The notes under the pieces are model-generated. The model had not been told where the DNA came from. It made no database searches and saw only the letters and a program-made list of their open reading frames with translations. DNA of 32,447 nt from an uncultured Chthonomonas sp. Its GTDB lineage: Bacteria > Armatimonadota > Chthonomonadetes > Chthonomonadales > CAJBBX01. Below, one piece after another: positions 1-7,080 of this stretch. The DNA lies in contig CAISJD010000038.1 of the NCBI GenBank assembly GCA_903885605.1, forward strand, positions 1-32,447, written 5' to 3'. Numbering within the stretch: position 1 is the first letter of the stretch; each line of letters opens with the position of its first letter. The position numbers and the translations under genes were made by a program.

Positions 1-1153
1 GCTGTTTGTCGCGGGCGTTGTTCATGTCGATGAAGTCGATGACGATGATCCCGCCGATGTCACGGATACGCATCTGCCGCGCGATCTCGGCGGCTGCGTC
101 CATGTTGGTCCGCAGGATCGTCTCGCCCAGACTGTGGCCGCCGGTGAACTTGCCGCTGTTCACGTCGATCACGGTCAGGGCCTCGGTCTCATCGATGATG
201 AGGTACCCGCCCGACTTGAGCCACACCTTGCGGCGGAGGCTCTTCTCGATCTCCGGCTCCACGCCGAACTGGTCGAAGATCGGCGTCTCATCGGAGTAGA
301 GCTGTAGCCGCCCGCGGAGCTTGGGCGATACCATGCCCAGCAGGTCGTGCGCCTTGGCGTACTCCACCGGGTCGTTGATGACCAAGCGGCTGACGTCCGA
401 CCCGAAGATGTCGCGGAGGGTCTGGTAGATCAGGGTGAAGTCCTGATGGATCAGCGCCGGCGCCCGCGTCTTTGCGGCGTGTCCGGTGATCTGGAGCCAG
501 AGGTTCTTCAGGAACTCCTTATCGGCCACCAGGTCGGCTTCCGGCTTATCTTCGGCCTCGGTGCGGATGATGATGCCGTAGCCGGGCTCACGCATCCGTT
601 CGCCGATCTTCTTCAGCCGGTCGCGCTCGGCCCCCTCGGTGATCTTGCGTGAGACGCCCACGTTATCGGCGTCCGGCATAAGCACGAGGTAGTGGCCGGG
701 CAGCGAGATCAGCGTGGAGACCCGAGCTCCCTTGGTGCCGCGCGGGCCTTTGGTCACCTGGACCAGGATATCCTGGCCGACCTTCAGGACCTCGTTGATG
801 CGCTGGCGGCGCCGGCTCCCGCGCCGAAGCAGCTTGGAGTTGCGTCCCTGTCCGTCGCGCCCCTTGGCGTCCGCATCGTTGTCGTCATCGTCGTCGTCAT
901 CCTGTGCCGCGGGCTCCGACGACGACGTATGCGCCGGCAGTACGTCGCCGACGTAGAGGAAGGCATTCCTGCCCAGCCCGATGTCCACGAATGCGGCGTC
1001 CATGCCGGGCCGGATGGTGTCGACGCGCGCCTTGTAGACATTGCCTACCACGCGCTCCTCGCGCTCGACGTGCAGTTCCGCGAGCTTCCCGTCCTCCAGC
1101 ACGGCGATACGCGTTTCGCGCTCGCCGACATCGATCAAAATCTGTTTGTCGAT
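1..1153 (-). CDS. rng: Ribonuclease E/G family endoribonuclease (3' end cut by window edge)
   Basis: Single-strand-specific endoribonuclease of the RNase E/G family, which acts in the cytoplasm in rRNA maturation and mRNA decay. About 384 codons are visible. The N-terminus reads as a typical family start (IDVGERETRIAVLEDGKL, about residues 7-24), followed by an S1 RNA-binding domain. The catalytic core carries VIDVNSGKFTGG and GGIIVIDFIDM, the metal-binding and active-site signatures. The S1 region holds an insertion with seven consecutive Asp and a following Arg/Lys-rich stretch (about residues 80-118). No ATG, GTG or TTG lies at a usable distance from the ribosome binding site. The best start is ATC at 1153-1151, 6 nt after the full Shine-Dalgarno at 1160-1170, because an in-frame TGA lies just upstream. 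A TTG 15 nt further in is too far from the site. It follows the DUF2344 gene by about 20 nt, a common pairing. The C-terminal zinc-link and small domain lie outside the window. Confidence 0.93.
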   Translation of the reverse strand, partial: MDKQILIDVGERETRIAVLEDGKLAELHVEREERVVGNVYKARVDTIRPGMDAAFVDIGLGRNAFLYVGDVLPAHTSSSEPAAQDDDDDDDNDADAKGRDGQGRNSKLLRRGSRRRQRINEVLKVGQDILVQVTKGPRGTKGARVSTLISLPGHYLVLMPDADNVGVSRKITEGAERDRLKKIGERMREPGYGIIIRTEAEDKPEADLVADKEFLKNLWLQITGHAAKTRAPALIHQDFTLIYQTLRDIFGSDVSRLVINDPVEYAKAHDLLGMVSPKLRGRLQLYSDETPIFDQFGVEPEIEKSLRRKVWLKSGGYLIIDETEALTVIDVNSGKFTGGHSLGETILRTNMDAAAEIARQMRIRDIGGIIVIDFIDMNNARDKQ

Positions 1154-1159
1154 ACTAAG

Positions 1160-1170
1160 TCACCTCCTTT
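1160..1170 (-). promoter_or_regulatory. Strong Shine-Dalgarno deciding the RNase E/G start
   Basis: On the minus strand this reads AAAGGAGGTGA, a nearly full complement of the 16S rRNA 3' tail. It lies between the stop of the DUF2344 gene and the RNase E/G coding region. The only codon at normal spacing in the right frame is ATC at 1153-1151. The TGA inside the Shine-Dalgarno is itself an in-frame stop, which rules out a longer N-terminus. Confidence 0.8.
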
Positions 1171-1173
1171 CTG

Positions 1174-2040
1174 TCATATTTGATCGTCTTGCGTCTCGTC
1201 CTGCTCCAGCTCCGCGCCGCCTGTGGCGGTTCCGGAGCCGAACAACCGCGCCCGCACGATAGCGGCGACGCGGCACTCCGGCGCATGGGCCTCCAGCACC
1301 GCGCCCAGTTCCGACGGGCGCACCCCGCCGTTCTGCCGCACTTCGACGATGATCCGCACCGCGCCCGCCTCAGCCTCGACGGCATGGAGGAACGCGCGGG
1401 CATCGAAGGTGATGATGCGGCGGTCCTTCTCCCGTGTCACGGGCAGCGTCTCCGCTGTCATCAGGGCCTCGGCGCCGGCCCGCACGGCTTCCGTCGGGCC
1501 TTGGACGGTCAGGGAATACTCCGCCCGATCATATGCGGCCAGCACGGACCCCGCTGTGGAGTTGCCCTTTGCCTCGGCATCCATGATGTGGAACCCTGAT
1601 GGGAGGACCGAGTTGAGGCCGTCGCGGACCTCCTGCGGCGTCGCCGTCCCGCTCAGGAGCACCACCGCCGCCTCCCGGTCGCCTGTGACGCCTACAGGTA
1701 GCGGACTGGCGAACGCGAGGCGGATCCTGGGGTTGAAGCCCTCGGTGTAGGCTACCGGCAGGTCGGTCCGGCGGAACGCGCGCTCGAAGGCGCGCATCAC
1801 GTCCAGATGGCCAAGCCAGCGCGCAGGCTCAAGCTTGCGGTAGCGCAGCAGAACAGCGGCGGGCCTGGCGGCTCCGTCGCGCGAGGGAAGGGCTTCTACA
1901 CCGGCGCCGGCGATAGTCAGCGGAACTCCTCGGTGACCCCAAGGGGAAGGACCGGGGCGCGGAATGTCGACCTCCGGTCCGAGGTCGGATATTATGATAC
2001 CCGCGCCGCCCCTTGCGCCGCCGTTCGATTTGCGGCTCAT
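1174..2040 (-). CDS. DUF2344 / TIGR03936 family protein
   Basis: Member of the DUF2344 (TIGR03936, 'radical SAM-linked') family, whose biochemical function is not established. The recognisable domain begins near residue 66 (LRYRKLEPARWLGHLDVMRA), which matches the family's usual N-terminus, and continues through AYTEGFNPRIRLAFASPLPVG. About 64 residues precede it, rich in Gly, Pro and Arg. No ATG, GTG or TTG lies between the first ATG and the domain, so I keep the ATG at 2040, which has a weak AGGG upstream. The extension may be non-coding if a rarer start is used. In many bacteria this domain sits between a radical SAM gene and RNase E/G. Here RNase E/G follows directly, but the upstream neighbour is the divergent dacB, so the radical SAM partner is missing from this locus. 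A role in tRNA or RNA modification is only a guess from context. Confidence 0.85.
   Translation of the reverse strand: MSRKSNGGARGGAGIIISDLGPEVDIPRPGPSPWGHRGVPLTIAGAGVEALPSRDGAARPAAVLLRYRKLEPARWLGHLDVMRAFERAFRRTDLPVAYTEGFNPRIRLAFASPLPVGVTGDREAAVVLLSGTATPQEVRDGLNSVLPSGFHIMDAEAKGNSTAGSVLAAYDRAEYSLTVQGPTEAVRAGAEALMTAETLPVTREKDRRIITFDARAFLHAVEAEAGAVRIIVEVRQNGGVRPSELGAVLEAHAPECRVAAIVRARLFGSGTATGGAELEQDETQDDQI
1967..1995 (+). promoter_or_regulatory. Candidate promoter of dacB with a dyad in the spacer
   Basis: TCGACC (1967-1972, 4/6 of consensus) and TATTAT (1990-1995, 5/6) are separated by 17 bp. This would start transcription near 2002 and leave a leader of about 78 nt before dacB. The spacer and -35 contain an inverted repeat with 7-bp arms, CGACCTC (1968-1974) and GAGGTCG (1981-1987). 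That would suit a repressor site, though it could be chance in GC-rich DNA. The element lies inside the N-terminal extension of the divergent DUF2344 gene. Confidence 0.4.
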
Positions 2041-2079
2041 GGTCGGACCCTATCGCATACGGCCCACCGGAGTCGCCCC

Positions 2080-3543
2080 ATGAGTACCCAGAAGCTGCGT
2101 CGCCTTGTCGTCGCTGCCGCTGCTGCGGCGCTTGCCATGCAGGCCGTCGCCGCGTGGGCCGGGCAGGCGACGAACCTTCAGGAGCGCGTGTCGCGTCTGC
2201 TGGCCTCGCCGAACCTGGCCGGCGGCATCCAGGGCGTGGTGGTTCGCTCGCTTCGCACCGGCAACGACCTGGTCAGCATCAACGCCGACCTGCGCTTCAT
2301 GCCGGCCAGCAACATGAAGCTCGTCACCTCGGGCGCCTACCTGAGCCTCGTGGGGATGCAGGCGCCCTTCACGACCCGCGTCGTCACGGCTTCGCGGCTG
2401 GATGACAACGGCGTTCTGCGCGGGGACCTGGCGCTGGTCGGCGGCGGCGATCCGTTGCTGGACACCGCAGCGCTCAAGGGGCTGGCGGAGGCCGTGAAGC
2501 GCGCCGGCGTCAATGCAGTGAGCGGGCGCATCATCGGCGACGCCTCGGTGTTCGAGGAGCAGCGTTACGGCGACGGCTGGTCGTGGGACGATATGCCTTA
2601 CTACTACTCCGTGCCCGTGGCCGGGCTCAATGCCAACGAGAACGTGGTCCGGGTGACCGCCCTGCCCGGACGGCGCGCCGGCGATCTCGTGCGGGTGACG
2701 AGGGCCCTGGCGCCGCCGTGGCAGAAGGTGCGCGTCACCGCGCTGACCGCCGCCAAGGGCGCCGCGTCGTCGCTGAACATAGGGCGCGAACTGGTGCACG
2801 ACGTGGTGCGGGTGGACGGCGCGTTGGCTCTGGAAGCGCCCGAGGCGGACCGGAAGCCCGAGCCGATCTCCGTGGAGGAGCCGCCTCGCTACGCCGCGTG
2901 GCTCTTCCGCAAGTGCCTGGCCGAGGCCGGAGTGGCGGTACCGGGGGGCTGGGCCGCCGGCGCGGCACCCAGGAACGGCCGCACATTGGCCGAGCATACC
3001 GGCGCCGCTGCCGCCGATCTGATGAAGAGCCTGAACAAGCCCAGCGACAACCTCGTGGCCGAGTGCCTCCTGCGCCGGATCGGCCTCGTGAAGGGCAAGG
3101 CCGGGTCGGCCGTGGCTGGCCGCACCGCAGTGACCGAGTGGCTCAAGTCCATCGGCGTCATCGACCGTGACGTCGCCATGTTCGACGGCTCCGGGCTCTC
3201 GCGGCAGAACCTGGTGACGCCCCGCGCCATCGTGACGCTGCTCCGGCAGATGCACGGCGCGCCCTGCTCGGCGGCGTTCATCGACTCGCTGCCCATCGCC
3301 GGGGTGGACGGTTCGCTTCGCAACCGCATGAAGGGAACGCCGGCCCAGGCCAATTGCCGCGCGAAGACGGGCTACGTCATGCACGCCAGTTCGCTCTCGG
3401 GCTACGTGACCGCGGCCGACGGCGAGCCGCTGGCCTTTGCCATCCTGATGAACCACCACAACGCGCGGAATGCCCAGGCCATGGCTGTGCAAGACGAGAT
3501 CGTGCTGGAACTGGCCCGCGCCACGGGGCTGGGACGACCGTAG
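2080..3543 (+). CDS. dacB: D-alanyl-D-alanine carboxypeptidase/endopeptidase, PBP4 type (peptidase S13)
   Basis: Periplasmic serine peptidase that trims or cross-cleaves peptidoglycan stem peptides. It has 487 residues, normal for class C low-molecular-weight PBPs. An Arg/Lys start and an Ala-rich core (residues 6-27) form a signal peptide. All three penicillin-binding motifs are present: S77-N-M-K80 with the nucleophile Ser, S322-D-N324, and K429-T-G431. The long insertion between the first and second motifs is typical of the S13 family. I use the ATG at 2080 because the signal peptide begins there. The same frame stays open to 1807 but has no protein-like content and overlaps the divergent DUF2344 gene. 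A weak GGAG lies 7 nt upstream. The gene ends 10 bp before the convergent nadA, and no terminator hairpin is visible in that gap. Confidence 0.94.
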   Translation: MSTQKLRRLVVAAAAAALAMQAVAAWAGQATNLQERVSRLLASPNLAGGIQGVVVRSLRTGNDLVSINADLRFMPASNMKLVTSGAYLSLVGMQAPFTTRVVTASRLDDNGVLRGDLALVGGGDPLLDTAALKGLAEAVKRAGVNAVSGRIIGDASVFEEQRYGDGWSWDDMPYYYSVPVAGLNANENVVRVTALPGRRAGDLVRVTRALAPPWQKVRVTALTAAKGAASSLNIGRELVHDVVRVDGALALEAPEADRKPEPISVEEPPRYAAWLFRKCLAEAGVAVPGGWAAGAAPRNGRTLAEHTGAAAADLMKSLNKPSDNLVAECLLRRIGLVKGKAGSAVAGRTAVTEWLKSIGVIDRDVAMFDGSGLSRQNLVTPRAIVTLLRQMHGAPCSAAFIDSLPIAGVDGSLRNRMKGTPAQANCRAKTGYVMHASSLSGYVTAADGEPLAFAILMNHHNARNAQAMAVQDEIVLELARATGLGRP

Positions 3544-3553
3544 GCCGCGGGTC

Positions 3554-4642
3554 TCAGGCGATCTCGAGCATCCGCTCCAGGGCTGCCCGGGCGTGGGGCT
3601 TCACGTCCGGCGGCACGGCGATGCGGTTCACCACGCGCCCCTCGGCCAGGTTGTCGAGCACCCAGGCGAGGTAGCGCGGGTGGATGCGGTACATGGTGGA
3701 ACAGGGGCAGACCACGGGGTCCAGGCAGAAGACCGTGCGGTCAGGGAAGCGCTCGGCGAGACGGTGGACCAGGTTGATCTCGGTGCCCACGCCCCAGACG
3801 CTGCCCGGCTCCGACGCGGTGATCGCGGCGACGATGGCCTCGGTGGAGCCGTTGAGGTCGGCGGCGCGCACCACATCCAGCGTACACTCCGGATGGACGA
3901 TGACCCGGACGCCGGGGTGTGCGGCGCGGGCCTGCGCGATCTGCTCCACGGTGAACCGCATGTGGACCGAGCAGTGCCCCTTCCAGAGGATCAGCGTTGA
4001 GGCCGCGAGCCGCTCGGCCGTGTTGCCGCCGACAGGGAGCGCCGGATCCCACATCGTCATGTCGCGCTCGGCGTCGAGGCCCATGCCCACGCCCGTGTTC
4101 CGCGCCAGGTGCTGGTCCGGGAAGAAGAGCACGCGCCGCCCGCGTTGCAGGGCCCACTCCAGGACCTGCCGCGCGTTGGACGAGGTGCAGCAGGCGCCGC
4201 CATGACGCCCCACAAAGGCCTTGATGGCCGCGGTGGAGTTCACGTACGTGATCGGCACCACGCCCTCTGTGCCGCCGTTGGCCTCGATCTCGCGCCACGC
4301 CCGCTCCACCTGCCCGATGGCCGCCATGTCCGCCATGGAGCATCCCGCGGAGAGGTTGGGCAGGATGACCGTCTGGTCGTCCGACGTGAGGATGTCCGCC
4401 GACTCGGCCATGAAGTGGACGCCGCAGAAGACCACGGTGGGCCACGAGCCCGAGGCGGCCACGCGGGAGAGCTTAAAGCTGTCGCCGATGTGGTCGGCCC
4501 AGCGGATGATCTCGTCTCGCTGATAGTGGTGGCCCAGGATGACCACCGACTCGCCCAGCGCCTGCCGCGCCTTCGCGATGGCGTCGGCGGCTTCGGCGGG
4601 CGAAAGGCCGGAGTAGTCGGGCGGAAGGGGTGGCTGGAACAT
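3554..4642 (-). CDS. nadA: Quinolinate synthase A
   Basis: Condenses iminoaspartate with dihydroxyacetone phosphate to give quinolinate in de novo NAD synthesis, using a [4Fe-4S] cluster. It has 362 residues, the longer Bacillus-like form. The likely cluster cysteines are C101 (SAGCSMADM), C224 (LWKGHCSVHMRF) and one of C312/C314 (VVCPCSTMYRIH). Other family landmarks are ILGHHYQRDEI near the N-terminus, YVNSTAAIKA, and HPEC at 250-253. I start at the ATG at 4642, which has GGAG 6 nt upstream. The frame continues 15 codons upstream into folB but without family similarity. It begins 2 nt after the folB stop, so the two are probably co-transcribed. No nadB or nadC lies in the window. Confidence 0.96.
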   Translation of the reverse strand: MFQPPLPPDYSGLSPAEAADAIAKARQALGESVVILGHHYQRDEIIRWADHIGDSFKLSRVAASGSWPTVVFCGVHFMAESADILTSDDQTVILPNLSAGCSMADMAAIGQVERAWREIEANGGTEGVVPITYVNSTAAIKAFVGRHGGACCTSSNARQVLEWALQRGRRVLFFPDQHLARNTGVGMGLDAERDMTMWDPALPVGGNTAERLAASTLILWKGHCSVHMRFTVEQIAQARAAHPGVRVIVHPECTLDVVRAADLNGSTEAIVAAITASEPGSVWGVGTEINLVHRLAERFPDRTVFCLDPVVCPCSTMYRIHPRYLAWVLDNLAEGRVVNRIAVPPDVKPHARAALERMLEIA

Positions 4643-4644
4643 GG

Positions 4645-5046
4645 CTAGCTCCCTGTGGCGCCGTCGGCCCCGTCGGCGGGGCGGCATCGTTCGATCTCTA
4701 CGCCGGCCAAGCGGGCGGGCGTCGTCATGGGCGGGTTCACCTTCGCCACGCGGAGCCGGATCCGTGTGCAGCCGCCCAACGCGAGTAGCCGCTGCGCCAG
4801 CCGTTCGGCCAGCGTCTCAATCAGGCGGTAGGGGGTGCGGCAGGCTTCGTCAACAATGGTTAGCGCCACGAGGCCGTAGTCGACGGTCTTGCCCAGGTCG
4901 TCGTCCAGGGCTGCGGGCCGCAGGTCGAGCCAGAGCGAGGCGTCTGCCGTGAACCGGTGCCCGACGCGCTGCTCCTCGGCGGAGACGCCGTGGTACGCAT
5001 AGAACTCAATGCCTTCTACGAAGACGCAGTCCGTTTCGGCGCTCAT
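4645..5046 (-). CDS. folB: Dihydroneopterin aldolase
   Basis: Cleaves 7,8-dihydroneopterin to 6-hydroxymethyl-dihydropterin and glycolaldehyde in folate synthesis. It has 133 residues, slightly longer than the usual 120. The N-terminal FVEGIEFYAYHGVSAEEQ contains the conserved Tyr-His-Gly and catalytic Glu (E24 or E25). The substrate-side Asp-Tyr-Gly (TVDYGLV) follows, and VAKVNPPM near the C-terminus contains the catalytic Lys. The ATG at 5046 gives the standard family start; its ribosome binding site is weak. It lies directly after the tRNA-Asn terminator on the same strand and is followed 2 nt later by nadA, giving a small cofactor operon. No other folate genes are next to it. Confidence 0.93.
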   Translation of the reverse strand: MSAETDCVFVEGIEFYAYHGVSAEEQRVGHRFTADASLWLDLRPAALDDDLGKTVDYGLVALTIVDEACRTPYRLIETLAERLAQRLLALGGCTRIRLRVAKVNPPMTTPARLAGVEIERCRPADGADGATGS

Positions 5047-5072
5047 CGAAGCGTTGCCCTATAGAAACAGCA

Positions 5073-5100
5073 AGCCGCGCACCCCAGGGGGTGCGCGGCT
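5073..5100 (-). terminator. Intrinsic terminator of tRNA-Asn
   Basis: A perfect 13-bp GC-rich inverted repeat (5073-5085 and 5088-5100) with a 2-nt centre, so a 4-nt loop in practice. On the minus strand it is followed by TGCTGTTTCTAT, a short U-rich run. It begins 8 nt after the tRNA CCA end and lies about 26 nt upstream of folB, so it should separate the tRNA transcript from folB-nadA. Confidence 0.8.
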
Positions 5101-5108
5101 GAGGGGGA

Positions 5109-5183
5109 TGGCTCCCCGTGGTAGATTCGAACTACCAACATTTCGGTTAACAGCCGAACGCTCTGCCATTGAGCTAACGGGGA
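5109..5183 (-). tRNA. tRNA-Asn (GTT)
   Basis: A full cloverleaf on the minus strand: a 7-bp acceptor stem (TCCCCGT paired with ACGGGGA), D-arm, anticodon stem with loop CTGTTAA giving anticodon GTT, T-arm with GTTCGAATC, discriminator G, and an encoded CCA at 5111-5109. The length is 75 nt with CCA. It stands alone, with its own promoter upstream and terminator downstream. Confidence 0.97.
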
Positions 5184-5210
5184 ACGGTGGTGGTGACCCA
5201 CGACGTGGGG

Positions 5211-5241
5211 ATTATACCCCGACCGCATGCGGGGCTGTCAA
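5211..5241 (-). promoter_or_regulatory. Consensus sigma-70-type promoter of tRNA-Asn
   Basis: On the minus strand TTGACA (5241-5236) and TATAAT (5216-5211) both match consensus exactly. The spacer is 19 bp, longer than the optimal 17. Transcription would start near 5204, about 20 nt before the mature tRNA 5' end. The strong boxes fit a stable-RNA promoter. Confidence 0.8.
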
Positions 5242-5287
5242 CGCTTGCGGCAGGCATGGTCTCGCCCCGTCCGCCCCGGCCCCTGGT

Positions 5288-5311
5288 GGCTCGGGCCTCC
5301 GTGCCCGAGCC
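5288..5311 (-). terminator. Hairpin after the transporter gene, candidate terminator
   Basis: A perfect 9-bp inverted repeat (GGCTCGGGC / GCCCGAGCC) with a 6-nt loop, starting 17 nt past the stop of the transporter gene on the minus strand. It is not followed by a T-run, so it may stabilise the mRNA end or act with Rho rather than terminate alone. Confidence 0.45.
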
Positions 5312-5328
5312 CTGCAGGCCGCCCCGCC

Positions 5329-7065
5329 CTACTGCCGAAGGATCATGGGGATGAGCTGGGCGACCACGATCTTGGCGATGATCGCCACCGGGTACATGCC
5401 GGCGAAGGCTACCGCCTGCGAGTCAGTGTCTGCCAGGGCCGTGGCCGCGCTCAGGCCGGGAGAACTGGTCATGACGCCGCCCAGGGCGCCGGCGGCCGTG
5501 AGAAGGTTCCACTTGAGCACCCGCAACATCATGAAGAGGGCTGTGCCCACTCCCACCAGCGTCACCACGGCGCCGGCGAGGATGATCTGCGGCCCTGCCT
5601 CGCGCACGACGGAGGCGAAGTGCTGGCCTGCCTCAAGCCCGGCCCCGGCGAGGAAGATCACGAGCCCAAGCTCCCGGGCCAGCAGCTTGGCGGCCGTGGG
5701 CACGTAGACGCGCCACTTGCCGATGTGCCCGAAGTGGCCCAGCGCCAGGGCGACGATGAAGGCCCCTCCGCCGGCGCCCAGCCGCGTCTGCAGGCCGCCG
5801 GGCATGGGCAGGGGCAGCATCCCGACCACGGCGCCGAGGGCGATGCCCAGTACGAAAGGCACCAGGCTGGTCTCGTCCAGGCGGCGCTCCTCCTGGCCCA
5901 CGGCCTCCTGAAAGGCTGCCACGCCCGACCGCGCCCCAACCACCCGCAGCGTATCGCCGGGTTCGATCTCCAGCCCGGCTTCAGGCGTGAACTCCAGGCC
6001 CTCGCGCCGAACACGGGTCACCACCACGCCATAGGCTCCTGCCGGGTCCAGATCGCCCAGCCGCTTACCGAACGCGGCCGGGCGGCTCACGACGATGTCC
6101 TCGGCGGTGACGATGCCGGTGGGGTCATCCATGGGCTCATCGACATGCGCGCCCAGTACCGCCTCCAACTTGGCATGCTCGGTGTCCACCGCAACCGCCA
6201 TCAGGATGTCGCGCAGTTGAATGGTCAGGCCCGGCGTCACCGGCACCACCGTGCCCTCGCGCTTGAGCCGCGAGTAGGAGGCGTCCACCAGCTTGGCCTC
6301 CTGAAGTTGCGCCACGGTTCGCCCTGCCACGTTGGGGTTCGTGACGCGGTATGCCACGGCGTGCAGCGAGGGCGAGAGCGTCTCGGCGTCGTACCGTGCC
6401 TGCGCCACTGCCTGGGCCACAGGCGTGCGAAGCAGTGAGGGCAGCAGCTGCACCAGCAACACCACCGTCAGGGTGGAGAAGGGGTATGCGATGCCATAGC
6501 CCACGGAGGCCTGGCCGACGTCGGCGGGGAAGAGCGACCCGGCGATATCACGGACGGCAGCAAGGGCCGGGGTGCAGGTAAGCGCGCCGGTGAAGACGCC
6601 GCCGGCCAGCGTGGGCCGGATGTGCAGCGCCATGGCCAGCCCCAGCGTCGTCAGGCTCGCGGCGCCGATGGAGACCGCCGCCACGCTGAAGTAGGCCTTG
6701 CCCCGCCGGCGGTACATGCTCAGGAACTGCGGCCCCGCCTGCAGGCCCACCGGGTAGACGAAGAGGAGCAGGCCCAGATCGGTGAGCACGCGGGGTAGCG
6801 TGAGCATGTCGGGCTGCGTGGCCAGCCACTCAGAGGGCAGGTACTGGCGGCAGTGGCCCACGAGCAGGGCGACGAAGAGGACGCCGGACGCGCCGAGCGA
6901 CACGCCGCCGAACCGGAGCGATCCGGCCCAGGCGCCGACACCGATGATCGTGAACAGCGCGAACAGGGGGGATGTTAGGAGTTGGGCTGGTAACCCTGGC
7001 ATATGGCTTGGGGCGGCGGCGCGCGGCCCTAATTGCGAGGCTTCCCGCGCCGCCTGTCCCATCAT
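5329..7065 (-). CDS. AspT/YidE-type membrane transporter with two RCK_C domains
   Basis: Integral inner-membrane transporter of the aspartate:alanine exchanger superfamily (two Asp-Al_Ex halves). It has 578 residues, close to the family's usual 550-570. The first hydrophobic half spans about residues 28-200. Two TrkA-C/RCK_C ligand-binding domains follow (about 205-370, each with a pattern like GDTLRVVGA). The second membrane half runs from about 385 to the end and finishes in a hydrophobic segment. The substrate cannot be told from sequence: AspT exchanges aspartate and alanine, while YidE and YbjL are unassigned. I use the first ATG at 7065, which has GGTGG upstream. An ATG at 7002 would drop 21 residues that look non-conserved. 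It is the last gene of an operon, 15 nt after the sialidase-like gene, so a role in exporting or importing a sugar acid or amino acid linked to that gene is possible but unproven. Confidence 0.85.
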   Translation of the reverse strand: MMGQAAREASQLGPRAAAPSHMPGLPAQLLTSPLFALFTIIGVGAWAGSLRFGGVSLGASGVLFVALLVGHCRQYLPSEWLATQPDMLTLPRVLTDLGLLLFVYPVGLQAGPQFLSMYRRRGKAYFSVAAVSIGAASLTTLGLAMALHIRPTLAGGVFTGALTCTPALAAVRDIAGSLFPADVGQASVGYGIAYPFSTLTVVLLVQLLPSLLRTPVAQAVAQARYDAETLSPSLHAVAYRVTNPNVAGRTVAQLQEAKLVDASYSRLKREGTVVPVTPGLTIQLRDILMAVAVDTEHAKLEAVLGAHVDEPMDDPTGIVTAEDIVVSRPAAFGKRLGDLDPAGAYGVVVTRVRREGLEFTPEAGLEIEPGDTLRVVGARSGVAAFQEAVGQEERRLDETSLVPFVLGIALGAVVGMLPLPMPGGLQTRLGAGGGAFIVALALGHFGHIGKWRVYVPTAAKLLARELGLVIFLAGAGLEAGQHFASVVREAGPQIILAGAVVTLVGVGTALFMMLRVLKWNLLTAAGALGGVMTSSPGLSAATALADTDSQAVAFAGMYPVAIIAKIVVAQLIPMILRQ

Positions 7066-7080
7066 GGTACCACCGGCGTG

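Noticed and set aside
2050..3492. A 480-codon open frame on the strand opposite dacB
   Set aside because: It lies fully antisense to a gene with all its catalytic motifs. Its product is His/Arg/Gly-rich and has no family features, as GC-rich shadows do.
5227..6438. A 403-codon plus-strand open frame opposite the transporter
   Set aside because: Antisense to a clear membrane protein with two RCK domains. It also runs into the tRNA promoter region.
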